DNA of 64,000 nt. Source: Lentisphaeria bacterium UBA4640. GTDB lineage: Bacteria; Verrucomicrobiota; Lentisphaeria; Victivallales; UBA1829. Below, piece after piece: positions 37,667-46,587 of the stretch. Where the stretch lies: NCBI GenBank assembly GCA_002405835.1, contig DHMO01000051.1, positions 68,376 to 132,375 on the forward strand, written 5' to 3'. Under the pieces are notes generated by a model. That model saw only the letters and a program-made list of their open reading frames with translations, did not search any database and was not told the DNA's origin. Within the stretch, counting starts at the first letter, position 1. Each line of letters begins with the position of its first letter. The position numbers were made by a program, and so were the translations under genes.

Positions 37667-38605
37667 TCAGAACCGGAGGAATTCCGCAGGGGGGATTGTG
37701 ATGATCCGGGCGGGTTCGTCGGCGCCGGAAAGCTGATGAATCACGAGGTCCGCCGCCGTCTCCGCAATCCTGCGGAAGTCCTGAATGCAGAGAAAGACCG
37801 GACCGAGCTTTTCGCGGCTTTCCGGAAGCAGACGGTCGAACGCCGCAGTGATGAAGCCTTCCGGGAGGTCCGGAAGAATCTGTGATACAACAGTCGCATT
37901 GTTGGAGAAGACCGCCGGTTTGCGTATTCCCCGTTTGAGGAAAGCCGGAATGTCCTCCTCCGTAAACGGAATTCCGCGCTGCGTCAGTTCATCAATCAGA
38001 TGTTCGCGGCGGCTGCGGGAAACCGTGTTGAAATCCGGAAACAGCAGAATTGCGCCGTCCGCTCCCGCTTCAACCGCACGGTCGCAAAGTCCGCGCATGG
38101 CGATTGTGTTGTCCGTGGTGACGGTCGGGTACGGGAATTCCTGGAACCAGCGGTCGAGGAAGACAAGGGGACACGGGATGTGTTCAAACAGCTGGCGGAT
38201 CTGCGGAGTGAGGCAGTTGTCGCTTGTCGCAAATATGATTGCCGCATCGCAGATTTTCTGCGTGAGTTTTTCCAGCCTGTCGGCAAAGAGACGGCTCTGG
38301 TCGGGAGCGTATGACAGAATGAGGAGCGTGTAGCCCGCGCGGGAAAAGAGCTCGTTGAGTCTTACCGCCGCTTCACGCTCCATGTTGTATTCGAGAGACC
38401 CCATGAGCAGGGCGATCATCCGGGTCCTGCCGTCCGCAAGGTTGCGGGCGTTGAGATTCGGAATGTAGCCGTACTGCGCCGCAAGCTCCGTCACCCGGTC
38501 GCGCGTGCTCTGCCGGACCCGCGGGTCACCGCGCAAAGCTCGCGAAACGGTGGACGGATTCACACCCGCAATTTTCGCAAGATCATGGATCGTTATATTG
38601 TTCAT
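37667..38605 (-). CDS. LacI-family transcriptional regulator
   Basis: 312 aa. N-terminal LacI helix-turn-helix and hinge (ITIHDLAKIAGVNPSTVSRA, YIPNLNARNLADG), then the periplasmic-binding effector domain. Its ATG overlaps the alpha-mannosidase TGA by 4 nt, so it is the second gene of that operon. A CAACCGGTTG operator of LacI type lies in the operon promoter, which fits autoregulated control by a mannose- or mannoside-related effector (inference). Confidence 0.93.
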   Translation of the reverse strand: MNNITIHDLAKIAGVNPSTVSRALRGDPRVRQSTRDRVTELAAQYGYIPNLNARNLADGRTRMIALLMGSLEYNMEREAAVRLNELFSRAGYTLLILSYAPDQSRLFADRLEKLTQKICDAAIIFATSDNCLTPQIRQLFEHIPCPLVFLDRWFQEFPYPTVTTDNTIAMRGLCDRAVEAGADGAILLFPDFNTVSRSRREHLIDELTQRGIPFTEEDIPAFLKRGIRKPAVFSNNATVVSQILPDLPEGFITAAFDRLLPESREKLGPVFLCIQDFRRIAETAADLVIHQLSGADEPARIITIPPAEFLRF

Positions 38606-41600
38606 TTGAGCTTCAGCGTCCGGATTTCAAACGGTTTCAGAGTCAGCTCGATTTTCCCGTTCACCGCGGAATGCGCGGTTCCTTCGGCCCATTCGAGCAG
38701 ATCGGTTTCGACTGCGGCTGTTTTGCCGCGCAGGGAGAGAACCGCTTTTGATTCCGTTCCCTTCGTTTCAACCAGGCGGACAACAAGGCAGTCCTCTTTT
38801 TCCGCTTTTTTGAGAACTTCGAGCGAGACGGCGTCCGATTCGATTGCGACCGGCGGCCGAACATCTGCCGCCATGCCGTCGAACACGCGCGGCGGACGGT
38901 TCAGAAGCGCGGCTTCGCGCATGACATTGGAATGAATGAGCGAACCTTCGTGCGGAAGGAGCGAGTAGGTGAACTCGTGGTGTCCGATATCCGCGGTCGG
39001 GTCGGGCTCTTTCGGCGAACGCAGCAGGGCGAGATCGAGCACGCTTTCTTTGACCTTGCAGCCGTATTTGCAGTCGTTGAGCAGCGCAACGCCGTGCGAG
39101 TCGTCGGAAATATCGGCATAACGTTGGCAGACGGCTTCAAACTGCGCCATGTCGCGGCTGGTGTTTTCGTGCATTGTCCTGCGGATGTGGCCATACTGGA
39201 TGTCGAACGAGGCTTCGTCCGCAAAAATGTTGACCGGGAATGCGGTGCGGAGCATCTTGTGCGATTCGTTCCAGTCGACCTGCGTCTTGAAGTCCAGACG
39301 CGTTCCCTCCGATTCCAGAACAACGGTCTGCCGGATGACGGAATTTGAAATTTTGAGCTCAAATTCAAGTGCGGAGCGGAGCCCGCCCGCGAGGATTTTA
39401 TGCGCGCGGACCGGAACCGGATGCTGCGCTTTCTGGCGGGGATAATAGACGTCGATGTCCCATGCGTCGTAATCCAGCGGATTGTCCACATAGAACGAGA
39501 ATACGTTTCCGCTTTCACCGGGCTTGAGGATGGAGTTCCCCGTGCGCTTGTCGGTTGCTTCGATCAGCCGGGCATCCGGCGAGAAGACGTAGCGGACATT
39601 TTGATTTTCGAGCACAAGATCATCGGATTCGGTCTCCGCCGGAAGTTCCGCTTTTGCACCTTTGCGGAGCACGGTGAATGAGAGTTCCGGCAGATGAACG
39701 CGGACGAGCGTGCGTCCGTTTTCATGCTGAACGGGAAGCTCGTTTCCGGCATCGTCGAGCACGCGGAAGGCGTTCCAGGTTTCGGGAAGCTCAACAAGAG
39801 CCGTGACGCCGCAGGAGAGCGAGTTGAGGATGGTCGCGGAGCCGTCGGCTTTCGGGAAAAGTTCATCTGCCGCGCGCTTCATCAGCGATTCGCAGAGAGC
39901 GAGAATTTCCGCATGCTGCTTCTGTGTCGTCTCGTAAACCATTCCGATGGAGGAGCCGGGGATGATGTCATGGAACTGATTGAGCAGCAGAAGTTTCCAT
40001 GCGCGGTCGAGCTCTTTTGCCGGGTAATGCGCGGCGGGGAGCATGGAGCAGAGAAATTCGGTCTGCGCGAGCATCTGTTCACACTTCCGGTTTCCGCGTT
40101 TGGTCCGCGCCTGTGTGGTGAGTGTGCCGCGGTGAAGCTCCAGATAGAGTTCGCCTTTCCAGACGGGCAGTTCGGCGCGTTTTTCGTTGATGATTTCAAA
40201 GAAACGGTCCGCCCGGTCGAACTTGTAATGCGGACAGCCGTCGAGGGCGGCGAGACGTTTTCCGCGTTCGATGTATTCAGGGGCGGGACCGCCTCCGCCG
40301 TCGCCGATGCCGTAAAGACTCATGAAGTCGGAGAGCGTGTCGCCCTCGGTGTAGCGCGCCTGCGCCTCCATCAGCTGCTGCGGGCGGACTGCGGAATTGT
40401 AGGTGTCTTCGGGCGGGAAGTGGGTCAGAACTTCGCTGTTGTCGATGCCCTTCCAGAGGAATGACTGGTACGGGAAGCGGTTGAACTGGCACCAGGAGAG
40501 TTTCTGTGTGAGAAAATATTCGCATCCGGCTTTCCGGATGATCTGGGGGAGGGCGGCGGAGTAGCCGAAAACATCGGGAATCCAGAGATTTCTGACGTCA
40601 ACGCCGAATTCATCTTTAAAGAAGTTCTTGCCGTGGAGAAACTGGCGGACCATGGATTCTCCGCTGATGAGGTTGCAGTCCGCTTCAACCCACATTCCGC
40701 CCTGAATTTCCCAGCGTCCGGCGGCGACGGCTTGTTTGATTTTTTCGTAAAGAGCCGGGTAATGCTCTTTGACGAATGCGTAATGCTGAGCCGAAGAGGC
40801 CCCGAAGATATATTCCGGATATTCTTCGATGAGCGCGATCTGGGAGCTGAAAGTGCGTGCGCACTTGCGGATGCTTTCGCGGACGGGCCAGAGCCAGCCG
40901 GTGTCGATATGAGCGTGTCCGACTCCGTGAGCCGTCATCATGGAACCGGATGGAGCAACCCGGAAAATCTTCTGCAGGACTTCACGCGCCGCGGCGGCGT
41001 TTGCCGGAGTTTCGTTGTAGGCGTCCGCCGCCTTGCTGATGATGGAGAGAAAGCGGCTGATGCGGAAATCCCCCTGCGGCAGCCCCTCCACGAGCGAGAT
41101 CAGCACTTCCAGATCGAGACAGAGACTCCAGACTTCGCGGTCGAATACGGCGAGGTCGCAGTTGATGAGCGTTCCGGTGAAACTTTTGCGCGGGTGATCG
41201 AAACTGATTTCGCGCATCTCTTCATGAAGAAGCCCGAAGAGAGAATTGGCGGCTCCTTCAATCCAGAAATCCAGTTCGGTTCCCGGTGCGGCTTTTTTGA
41301 GCGGATAATTGTTTTTGTAGTAATCGCTGGAGTAGACGGTTCCTCCGGTGAGCCCGTAAACGGGCGTGCCCTCCGCATCGAAGATGAGCGCTTCGCCGCC
41401 GATGTTCATGAGCAGAGAGAGTTCGGCTCCCTGAAATTCTTCCGGAACGGTCCCGGTGACGTGAAACCACGCGCTTGACCAGTCGCGTCCCCAGATTTCC
41501 CCTTTCCGGATGGGTGCGTATGCAAGGGAAAGACGGTCTTTGAACTCCACCGGCTCCGCGGAAGGCGCGTATTCGCAGTTGAGTTCGATTGTGCGCGGAT

Positions 41601-41673
41601 AGATTGCGCCTTTCACACGGGCGGCAAATGTTTTTGCCCGTTTCAGATAGAATTCAATTTCCCGGGGGAACAT
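38602..41673 (-). CDS. Alpha-mannosidase, glycoside hydrolase family 38
   Basis: 1023 aa. Bacterial GH38 class II-type alpha-mannosidase: GHAHIDTGWLWPVRES with zinc ligands, WVEADCNLISGESMVRQ, and nucleophile region LWIPDVFGYSAALPQ, then the beta-rich C-terminal domains. No signal peptide, so it is probably cytoplasmic, acting on imported oligosaccharides. AAGGAG lies before the ATG at 41673; the frame from 41709 starts in the promoter. First gene of an operon with the LacI-type regulator. Confidence 0.94.
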   Translation of the reverse strand: MFPREIEFYLKRAKTFAARVKGAIYPRTIELNCEYAPSAEPVEFKDRLSLAYAPIRKGEIWGRDWSSAWFHVTGTVPEEFQGAELSLLMNIGGEALIFDAEGTPVYGLTGGTVYSSDYYKNNYPLKKAAPGTELDFWIEGAANSLFGLLHEEMREISFDHPRKSFTGTLINCDLAVFDREVWSLCLDLEVLISLVEGLPQGDFRISRFLSIISKAADAYNETPANAAAAREVLQKIFRVAPSGSMMTAHGVGHAHIDTGWLWPVRESIRKCARTFSSQIALIEEYPEYIFGASSAQHYAFVKEHYPALYEKIKQAVAAGRWEIQGGMWVEADCNLISGESMVRQFLHGKNFFKDEFGVDVRNLWIPDVFGYSAALPQIIRKAGCEYFLTQKLSWCQFNRFPYQSFLWKGIDNSEVLTHFPPEDTYNSAVRPQQLMEAQARYTEGDTLSDFMSLYGIGDGGGGPAPEYIERGKRLAALDGCPHYKFDRADRFFEIINEKRAELPVWKGELYLELHRGTLTTQARTKRGNRKCEQMLAQTEFLCSMLPAAHYPAKELDRAWKLLLLNQFHDIIPGSSIGMVYETTQKQHAEILALCESLMKRAADELFPKADGSATILNSLSCGVTALVELPETWNAFRVLDDAGNELPVQHENGRTLVRVHLPELSFTVLRKGAKAELPAETESDDLVLENQNVRYVFSPDARLIEATDKRTGNSILKPGESGNVFSFYVDNPLDYDAWDIDVYYPRQKAQHPVPVRAHKILAGGLRSALEFELKISNSVIRQTVVLESEGTRLDFKTQVDWNESHKMLRTAFPVNIFADEASFDIQYGHIRRTMHENTSRDMAQFEAVCQRYADISDDSHGVALLNDCKYGCKVKESVLDLALLRSPKEPDPTADIGHHEFTYSLLPHEGSLIHSNVMREAALLNRPPRVFDGMAADVRPPVAIESDAVSLEVLKKAEKEDCLVVRLVETKGTESKAVLSLRGKTAAVETDLLEWAEGTAHSAVNGKIELTLKPFEIRTLKLK

Positions 41674-41700
41674 CTCAGTCTCCTTTTTATTGTTTTTTAT

Positions 41701-41728
41701 AAAATACAACCGGTTGCAAAAAAATCAA
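41701..41728 (-). promoter_or_regulatory. GH38 promoter with LacI-type operator in the spacer
   Basis: On the minus strand TTGATT (41728-41723), 16 bp, TATTTT (41706-41701). The spacer holds the perfect palindrome CAACCGGTTG (41707-41716) inside GCAACCGGTTGT, the central-CG form bound by LacI-family proteins. Binding there would block RNA polymerase. Confidence 0.78.
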
Positions 41729-41762
41729 GAGGCAGAAAGAAAAAAAACGGGATTGCGGATTT

Positions 41763-42668
41763 TCAGGCGAACAGCGTGTCGCGGTTTCTGTTTTCGCCGT
41801 TTTTGCGGTAGGAGTCCGGAGTCGTACCGTAGGTTTTCCGGAAGACGCGGCAGAAATGGCTTGCATCTGTGAACCCGGCGAGCTCTGCAATGCCGTCGAG
41901 TTTCATATTGGTGCATTCGAGCAGATGTTTTGCATAAAGAATGCGCTGTTCCATGAGGAACTTTCCCGGCGTCTGGCCGCATTGTTTCCGGAAATAATCC
42001 TGGAAATATTTTTCCGACAGATTGAAATGCGCCGCAAGAGTCCGGACGTCCGCAGTCTGAATGTGATTCCGGACCCAGCGTGCGGCTTCGCGCGTGAGTT
42101 CGGCATTGCGGTCGCTGTTTTCTGCGGATTCCAGTTCATTCTGCAGTTCCAGAAGAATTGCGCAGGCGGTTTTCTTGATGTCGCAGGCGTTCAGATTGTG
42201 ATGCAGAGCCAGGCGGAAGAGCCGCTGGAATTCCGCAACGCATGTTGAGCTTCTGCGGAGGAGGCGGACCGGTTCCCCCTGCGCGATTTTTTCGAAGACC
42301 CGCTTTGCGAGTTCGCCGCGGAAGCTGATGTAGATGTAGCTCCAGTAATGATTGTCCGGAGTGTAGAATTCAAATTCATCTTTGTGTGTGATGAAGAAAC
42401 AGCGTTCCGGGGCGAGGTCGTATTCCCTGATTCCGCCGGGGCGTTTGTAGCGGATTTTCGCCGTTCCCTCCTGTGAATACTGGAGAATATAGAATTCGCT
42501 GGAGAAATTGCGCATGTCCCAGTGGGAATAATGATAGCGTTCCCCCTCCATGATCCGGCGGTCTCCGGCGGTGGTGATGATCGCCGGAAAATCGTCGTGT
42601 CCGGATGTTTCCCGGAAGTCTATCCAGATGTTGGAACCGTCAAATCCGTCTTCATAGATGCTCTGCAT
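41763..42668 (-). CDS. AraC-family transcriptional regulator
   Basis: 301 aa. N-terminal cupin-like sensor (ILQYSQEGTAKIRYKR, CFFITHKDEFEF) and C-terminal AraC DNA-binding domain (VRTLAAHFNLSEKYFQDYFR; DGIAELAGFTDASHFCRVFR). Divergent from the GH31 gene across 156 bp that hold a 28-bp element repeated before the downstream pseudopilin; this protein is the best candidate to bind both copies. Confidence 0.92.
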   Translation of the reverse strand: MQSIYEDGFDGSNIWIDFRETSGHDDFPAIITTAGDRRIMEGERYHYSHWDMRNFSSEFYILQYSQEGTAKIRYKRPGGIREYDLAPERCFFITHKDEFEFYTPDNHYWSYIYISFRGELAKRVFEKIAQGEPVRLLRRSSTCVAEFQRLFRLALHHNLNACDIKKTACAILLELQNELESAENSDRNAELTREAARWVRNHIQTADVRTLAAHFNLSEKYFQDYFRKQCGQTPGKFLMEQRILYAKHLLECTNMKLDGIAELAGFTDASHFCRVFRKTYGTTPDSYRKNGENRNRDTLFA

Positions 42669-42730
42669 GCAGTTTTCTCCAGTTGTATGACAGGTAAAAT
42701 ATCGCAGGAACGGGAAAAGTCAACCCTTGA

Positions 42731-42796
42731 AATCATACTTTCATGCCATACGCAGTACTTTTTTACGATTGTCTTTTGCCGGCTGAAACCTATATT
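42731..42796 (+). promoter_or_regulatory. GH31 promoter with 28-bp activator element (copy 1)
   Basis: Element 42731-42758 (begins AATCATACTTT, ends CAGTAC) lies 38 nt, start to start, before TTGTCT (42769-42774), then 16 bp and TATATT (42791-42796). The same element with 23 of 28 positions identical and the same 38-nt offset occurs at 45381. Location just upstream of -35 suits an AraC-type activator. Confidence 0.75.
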
Positions 42797-42824
42797 ACCC
42801 TCCAGAACAGAAAGGTTTTTTGCT

Positions 42825-45401
42825 ATGAATGAATTTCTGAAAAACGCTCCGCCCTCCGCCGGAAACTGCGTTGTCTGCGGAGAGGCCAGATTTTCCGTAA
42901 TCACTCCGCAGCTTATCCGCATGGAATGGAGCCCGGACCGGAAGTTTGACGACCGCCCGACCCAGAACGTCCGCTGCCGCGACCTGGGGCCGCAGTCATT
43001 CCGGAGCTCGGAGGAAAACGGCGTCCTGCGCATTGATACGGATGCCCTTCAGCTTGAATACCGTCCCGACGGCAAACCGTTTTCCGCCGGGAATCTGAAG
43101 ATTGTTTTCCGGTTCGGCAGCCGGACGGTTTCATGGACTCCCGGCATGGAGGACAGCGGAAATCTGAAAGGCGCCTGTACCGAACTCGACATGCTCGACG
43201 GCGACGTCCTGCTTGATCTCATGAAGTGGATCAACGGAACGGATGAAGTCCGCGCAAAGTTCAAACTTGATGACGGTTTTCTCTCCCGTTCCGGCTGGTC
43301 GCTCTTCGACGACAGCAAAACGGCTGCGGTTGTCGAGCATCCCGTTTTCGGAGAATGGTTTGAACAGCGTCCTGTTTCGGAACGGCTTGATCTCTATTTC
43401 TTCGCCTTCGGAACCGAATATAAAAAGTGTCTGCTTGCCGCCTCCCGCATGTTCGGACGTCCGCCGCTTCCGCCGCACTACGCGTTCGGATACTGGTATT
43501 CGCGCTACTGGGCGTTTTCCGATACGGAACTCGAAGAGCTTGCGGAACATTTCGACCGTGAGGGAACTCCACTGGACGTCCTCGTGCTTGACGTGGACTG
43601 GCATCTTCCCGGCTGGACCGGTTTCACCTGGGATCCCGATTTCTTTCCCGATCCCGACGGTTTCCTCCGGAAAATCAAAGCGCGGAACATCCACACCGCG
43701 CTCAATCTGCACCCCGACCGCGGTGTTGCTCCGCATGAAAAATGCTTTGCGGAATTCGCCGCCTCCATGAACCGTTCCGATCTCTCCGCTCCGGTTCCGT
43801 TCGATATTGCCGATCCGCACTTCATGGATCTCTATTTCAAAAAACTGCTGAATCCGGAAGAACAGCGCGGCGTGGACTGCTGGTGGATGGACTGGCGGCA
43901 GGATTCCTCCGCGGTTGAACGGACCGGCTTCCGTCCGCTCGCGTGGATCAACCGTCTGCACTGGCTGGATCAGGAACGCCGGAATCCGGAAAAACGTCCG
44001 CTCGTTTTCAGTTGCCGCGGCGGAATGGACGGCGTCCGCTATCCGATCGGTTTCTCCGCCGATGCCTGTTCGACATGGGCGACCCTCGCAAAAGAGATTG
44101 AAGTCACCTCCGTTGCGTCGAACGTCCTGTTCGGGTACTGGAGCCATGACATCGGCGGGCATATGGAACACAGCGCCATTTCTCCGGAGCTTTATCTGCG
44201 CTGGATGCAGTTCGGAGTCTGTTCTCCGGTTTTCCGCACGCACTCGGCAAAATTCGCCTACGCGGAGCGCCGTTTCTGGAATTTCTCCGCGCCGTGGAAT
44301 GAACTGCTGCGCAAAGAGATCCGCCGCCGTCTCCGTCTGGTTCCCTATATTTACGGGGAATGCCGGAAAGCCTGCGATACCGCCGTCTCGCTCTGCCGTC
44401 CGCTCTATTATGAATATCCGGAACTCGACGAGGCGTATCGGCATCCGGGCGAATATTTCTTCGGCGACAGTCTGCTTGCCGCGCCCGTCTCGACTCCCGC
44501 CGATCCGGAAACCGGACTCGCGGAACAGAACCTCTGGCTTCCGCCGGGCGAATGGTACGATGCGGAAACCGGACTCTTCCTTTCCGGCGGTCAGAAGGTC
44601 GCGTTCCGCCGTCTCTATTCGGATCTGCCCTGCCTTGTCCGTCCCGGAACCGTTCTCGCGGAGGCTCCGGAGGGGGAACGCGCCGGGACTTCCGCCGTTC
44701 TGATGCATCCGGTCTTCGTGATTTATCCCGGACCGAAGGGCGAATACGAGCTTTATGAAGACGACGGTTCCTCTGTTGCTTACGAACGCGGCGAATGCGT
44801 CCGCACTCGAATCCGTCACTGGAGCGAGGGGCTCCGCCGCATTGTGGAAATCGCTCCGGCGGATGGTTCCTGCGCGGATTGGCCGGAGGAGCGCCCCGTC
44901 ACACTGAAACTCTGCGGATATGTTCCGCCGGTTTCCGTTACGGTGGACGGGAAGGACATTCCGTGGTTATACGACGGCGAAGAATTCTCCTGCATCATCA
45001 CGCTTCCTGCTGTGAAGACCCGCGGGGGCGTCCGTCTGGAAGCTGAATTCGCGGATGAGGATGAATATGCATCTCTTGCCGGCTGGCGCGGCGCGGTCTG
45101 CCGTCTTCGCCTGCTTGCGGATATTCAGAACCGCACCGCAGGATGCACAATGCCTGTGAAAGACGACCGTCTGGCTCAGAAACTTGCGCATATGACCCGC
45201 CGTCTCACTCTGCATCCGGAAACGCTTCCGCAGGAACAGGTTATGGTGAAAGAGCTTTTCCCGCGTCTTACCCCTTCGTTCGAGGAGCTTCAGCGGGTGC
45301 GCGGAAAACTTTTCCCGTTCTCTCTGAAACAGGTCGATATCCTGCTGAAAGATACGGAACGGCTGATGAATAATTACGGCAATCATACTTTTGTACCATA
45401 A
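42825..45401 (+). CDS. Alpha-glucosidase/alpha-xylosidase, glycoside hydrolase family 31
   Basis: 858 aa. GH31 features: LDVLVLDVDWHLPGWTGFTW, nucleophile region VDCWWMDWRQDS, acid/base region GFSADACSTWATL, and HDIGGHM. No signal peptide is visible at MNEFLKNAPPSAGN, so it is likely intracellular. The frame is open upstream to 42522 but that part crosses the promoter and the AraC gene; ATG at 42825 has AAAGG upstream. The last six codons (NHTFVP) lie inside the second copy of the regulatory element. Confidence 0.92.
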   Translation: MNEFLKNAPPSAGNCVVCGEARFSVITPQLIRMEWSPDRKFDDRPTQNVRCRDLGPQSFRSSEENGVLRIDTDALQLEYRPDGKPFSAGNLKIVFRFGSRTVSWTPGMEDSGNLKGACTELDMLDGDVLLDLMKWINGTDEVRAKFKLDDGFLSRSGWSLFDDSKTAAVVEHPVFGEWFEQRPVSERLDLYFFAFGTEYKKCLLAASRMFGRPPLPPHYAFGYWYSRYWAFSDTELEELAEHFDREGTPLDVLVLDVDWHLPGWTGFTWDPDFFPDPDGFLRKIKARNIHTALNLHPDRGVAPHEKCFAEFAASMNRSDLSAPVPFDIADPHFMDLYFKKLLNPEEQRGVDCWWMDWRQDSSAVERTGFRPLAWINRLHWLDQERRNPEKRPLVFSCRGGMDGVRYPIGFSADACSTWATLAKEIEVTSVASNVLFGYWSHDIGGHMEHSAISPELYLRWMQFGVCSPVFRTHSAKFAYAERRFWNFSAPWNELLRKEIRRRLRLVPYIYGECRKACDTAVSLCRPLYYEYPELDEAYRHPGEYFFGDSLLAAPVSTPADPETGLAEQNLWLPPGEWYDAETGLFLSGGQKVAFRRLYSDLPCLVRPGTVLAEAPEGERAGTSAVLMHPVFVIYPGPKGEYELYEDDGSSVAYERGECVRTRIRHWSEGLRRIVEIAPADGSCADWPEERPVTLKLCGYVPPVSVTVDGKDIPWLYDGEEFSCIITLPAVKTRGGVRLEAEFADEDEYASLAGWRGAVCRLRLLADIQNRTAGCTMPVKDDRLAQKLAHMTRRLTLHPETLPQEQVMVKELFPRLTPSFEELQRVRGKLFPFSLKQVDILLKDTERLMNNYGNHTFVP

Positions 45402-45447
45402 ACAGTACACCAGTACCATTGCTTTTTGCAAACACGTCTTCTATATT
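45381..45447 (+). promoter_or_regulatory. Pseudopilin promoter with 28-bp activator element (copy 2)
   Basis: Element 45381-45408 matches the GH31 copy at 23 of 28 positions; 38 nt from its start lies TTGCTT (45419-45424), 17 bp, TATATT (45442-45447). The element overlaps the 3' end of the GH31 coding region, and an extra CAGTACC follows. Confidence 0.75.
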
Positions 45448-45472
45448 AGAGACGGAAAAAGAATAAACAGAA

Positions 45473-45505
45473 CCGTTTCAGATACATAAAGGGTGTCTGA
45501 AACGG
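45473..45505 (+). promoter_or_regulatory. Stable hairpin in the pseudopilin 5' leader
   Basis: Perfect 10-bp stem CCGTTTCAGA/TCTGAAACGG, extendable to 13 bp with one G-U pair, about 20 nt after the expected transcript start and before the AAAAGGAAA ribosome site. No T run follows, so it is more likely an mRNA-stabilising or regulatory leader than a terminator. Confidence 0.65.
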
Positions 45506-45527
45506 AAAACAAAAAAAGGAAACAAAA

Positions 45528-46307
45528 ATGAACAGAACAGCAAGAAAGGCAGGTCGCTCCATGAACACCAAATCAACGGAACGCTTCATCTCACACTTCA
45601 AGGGACGCTATTGCAGATTTACCCTCATAGAGCTCCTTGTGGTAATTGCCATCATCGCTATCCTGGCTGGCATGCTTCTGCCTGCGCTGAATTCCGCGCG
45701 GGAGAAGGCGCGCGCAATCTCCTGCACCAGCAATCAGAAGCAGACTTTGCTCGACTTCGGAATGTACGCAAACGATAATCAGGACTTCTGGCCGGTGTAT
45801 ATCACTTACGGTGGCAACCGCGTTTCCTGGTCGGTTGCTCTGAACCCGGATAAAATAGAAAAAAATGCCTGGAAAGCTCTGAAGTATAACTACTGTCCTT
45901 CAAATCCCCGCCCGGAAACAGCAGACCATTACAACATCTATGGCGCGAAGATGGCATGGTATGATCTTGGCTATGAAGAACCCTATGCCGGAGTGAAGAA
46001 TCCGTATGTTCCAGCAGGAAGCGATTATTTTCTGAATGCAAAAAAGGTCAGAACCCCGAGCAATTACTTCCAGATCTGCGACTCCATGCGCGGCGATGCG
46101 ACCAAGGGATTGAATATTTATTTCATTGATAAAAGCAATGCGACAGGGATAAAAGGTATTCCTTTGATTCATCAACAGGGCGCAAACCTTGGATTTGTGG
46201 ATGGTCATGCCGGACATGAAAGCTCCGCAAAACTGAAAAAGCGTGCTGCGGACGGCGACTGTTGCACAGGATTCATCATGGATGCCGCCGGAAATCCGGT
46301 GTTCTGA
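45528..46307 (+). CDS. Prepilin-type protein (HX9DG class), module 2
   Basis: 259 aa. Leader of about 30 residues, then RFTLIELLVVIAIIAILAGM (Arg before the mature Phe), ALNSAREKARAISC, and HQQGANLGFVDGHAG near the C-terminus, an exact H-X9-DG. It has its own promoter, leader hairpin and terminator but shares the regulatory element of the GH31 gene just upstream. Two in-frame ATGs (45528 and 45561) are possible; the first has AAAAGGAAAC upstream. Confidence 0.9.
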   Translation: MNRTARKAGRSMNTKSTERFISHFKGRYCRFTLIELLVVIAIIAILAGMLLPALNSAREKARAISCTSNQKQTLLDFGMYANDNQDFWPVYITYGGNRVSWSVALNPDKIEKNAWKALKYNYCPSNPRPETADHYNIYGAKMAWYDLGYEEPYAGVKNPYVPAGSDYFLNAKKVRTPSNYFQICDSMRGDATKGLNIYFIDKSNATGIKGIPLIHQQGANLGFVDGHAGHESSAKLKKRAADGDCCTGFIMDAAGNPVF

Positions 46308-46330
46308 TTTTCCTCTGAAACTGAATTGAC

Positions 46331-46374
46331 AAAACCCTTTCCCGCTTTAAACCGTCGGCTGGAAAGGGTTTTTT
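46331..46374 (+). terminator. Rho-independent terminator of pseudopilin module 2
   Basis: Perfect 12-bp stem AAAACCCTTTCC / GGAAAGGGTTTT with an 18-nt loop and a run of six T. Confidence 0.92.
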
Positions 46375-46404
46375 ATGTGCAAACAGACGGGCAAATTAAA
46401 ATAA

Positions 46405-46455
46405 ATAGTCTTGTCTAACTTTTAAACTTGAAAAATAAAAAATCACGGCTATATT
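46405..46455 (+). promoter_or_regulatory. Iron-box promoter upstream of the Hmu-type operon (box 1)
   Basis: ATAGTCTTGTCTAA (46405-46418; one mismatch to TTAG-N6-CTAA) lies just before TTGAAA (46428-46433), 16 bp, TATATT (46450-46455). The distance from TAG to -35 (22 nt) and the 16-bp spacer are identical to the promoter at 52283-52345. The box type matches DtxR/IdeR iron boxes. Confidence 0.7.
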
Positions 46456-46569
46456 ACGCAGCAAGCTGAAATTCAGCATGTTACGCTTTTTCTTGATCTG
46501 TGCAGTTTTTGCTTTTATGGCAAAACTGCGTTTTTTAGAAAAGTGTAATTAGTCTTGTCTAACTTTTAA
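46406..46569 (+). repeat. 20-bp direct repeat carrying two iron boxes
   Basis: TAGTCTTGTCTAACTTTTAA occurs exactly at 46406-46425 and 46550-46569. The second copy, TTAGTCTTGTCTAA at 46549-46562, is a perfect TTAG-N6-CTAA box and sits 14 nt before the AGGAG of the first operon gene. Confidence 0.85.
46456..46536 (+). ncRNA. Candidate short leader RNA or attenuator ending in an intrinsic terminator
   Basis: Between box-1 promoter and the operon lie a small hairpin (GCTGA/TCAGC) and a strong terminator: GCAGTTTTTGC / GCAAAACTGC (46502-46529, one bulged T) plus six T (46531-46536). A transcript from the TATATT box would be about 75-80 nt unless it reads through. It may be an attenuated leader for the Hmu operon or a free small RNA. 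Confidence 0.55.
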
Positions 46570-46587
46570 GTTCGCAGGAGTTTGAAA

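Noticed and set aside
45473..45505. Terminator before pseudopilin module 2
   Set aside because: The stem is perfect but is followed by GAAAACAAAAAAAGG, with A instead of T, and lies between a good promoter and the start codon.
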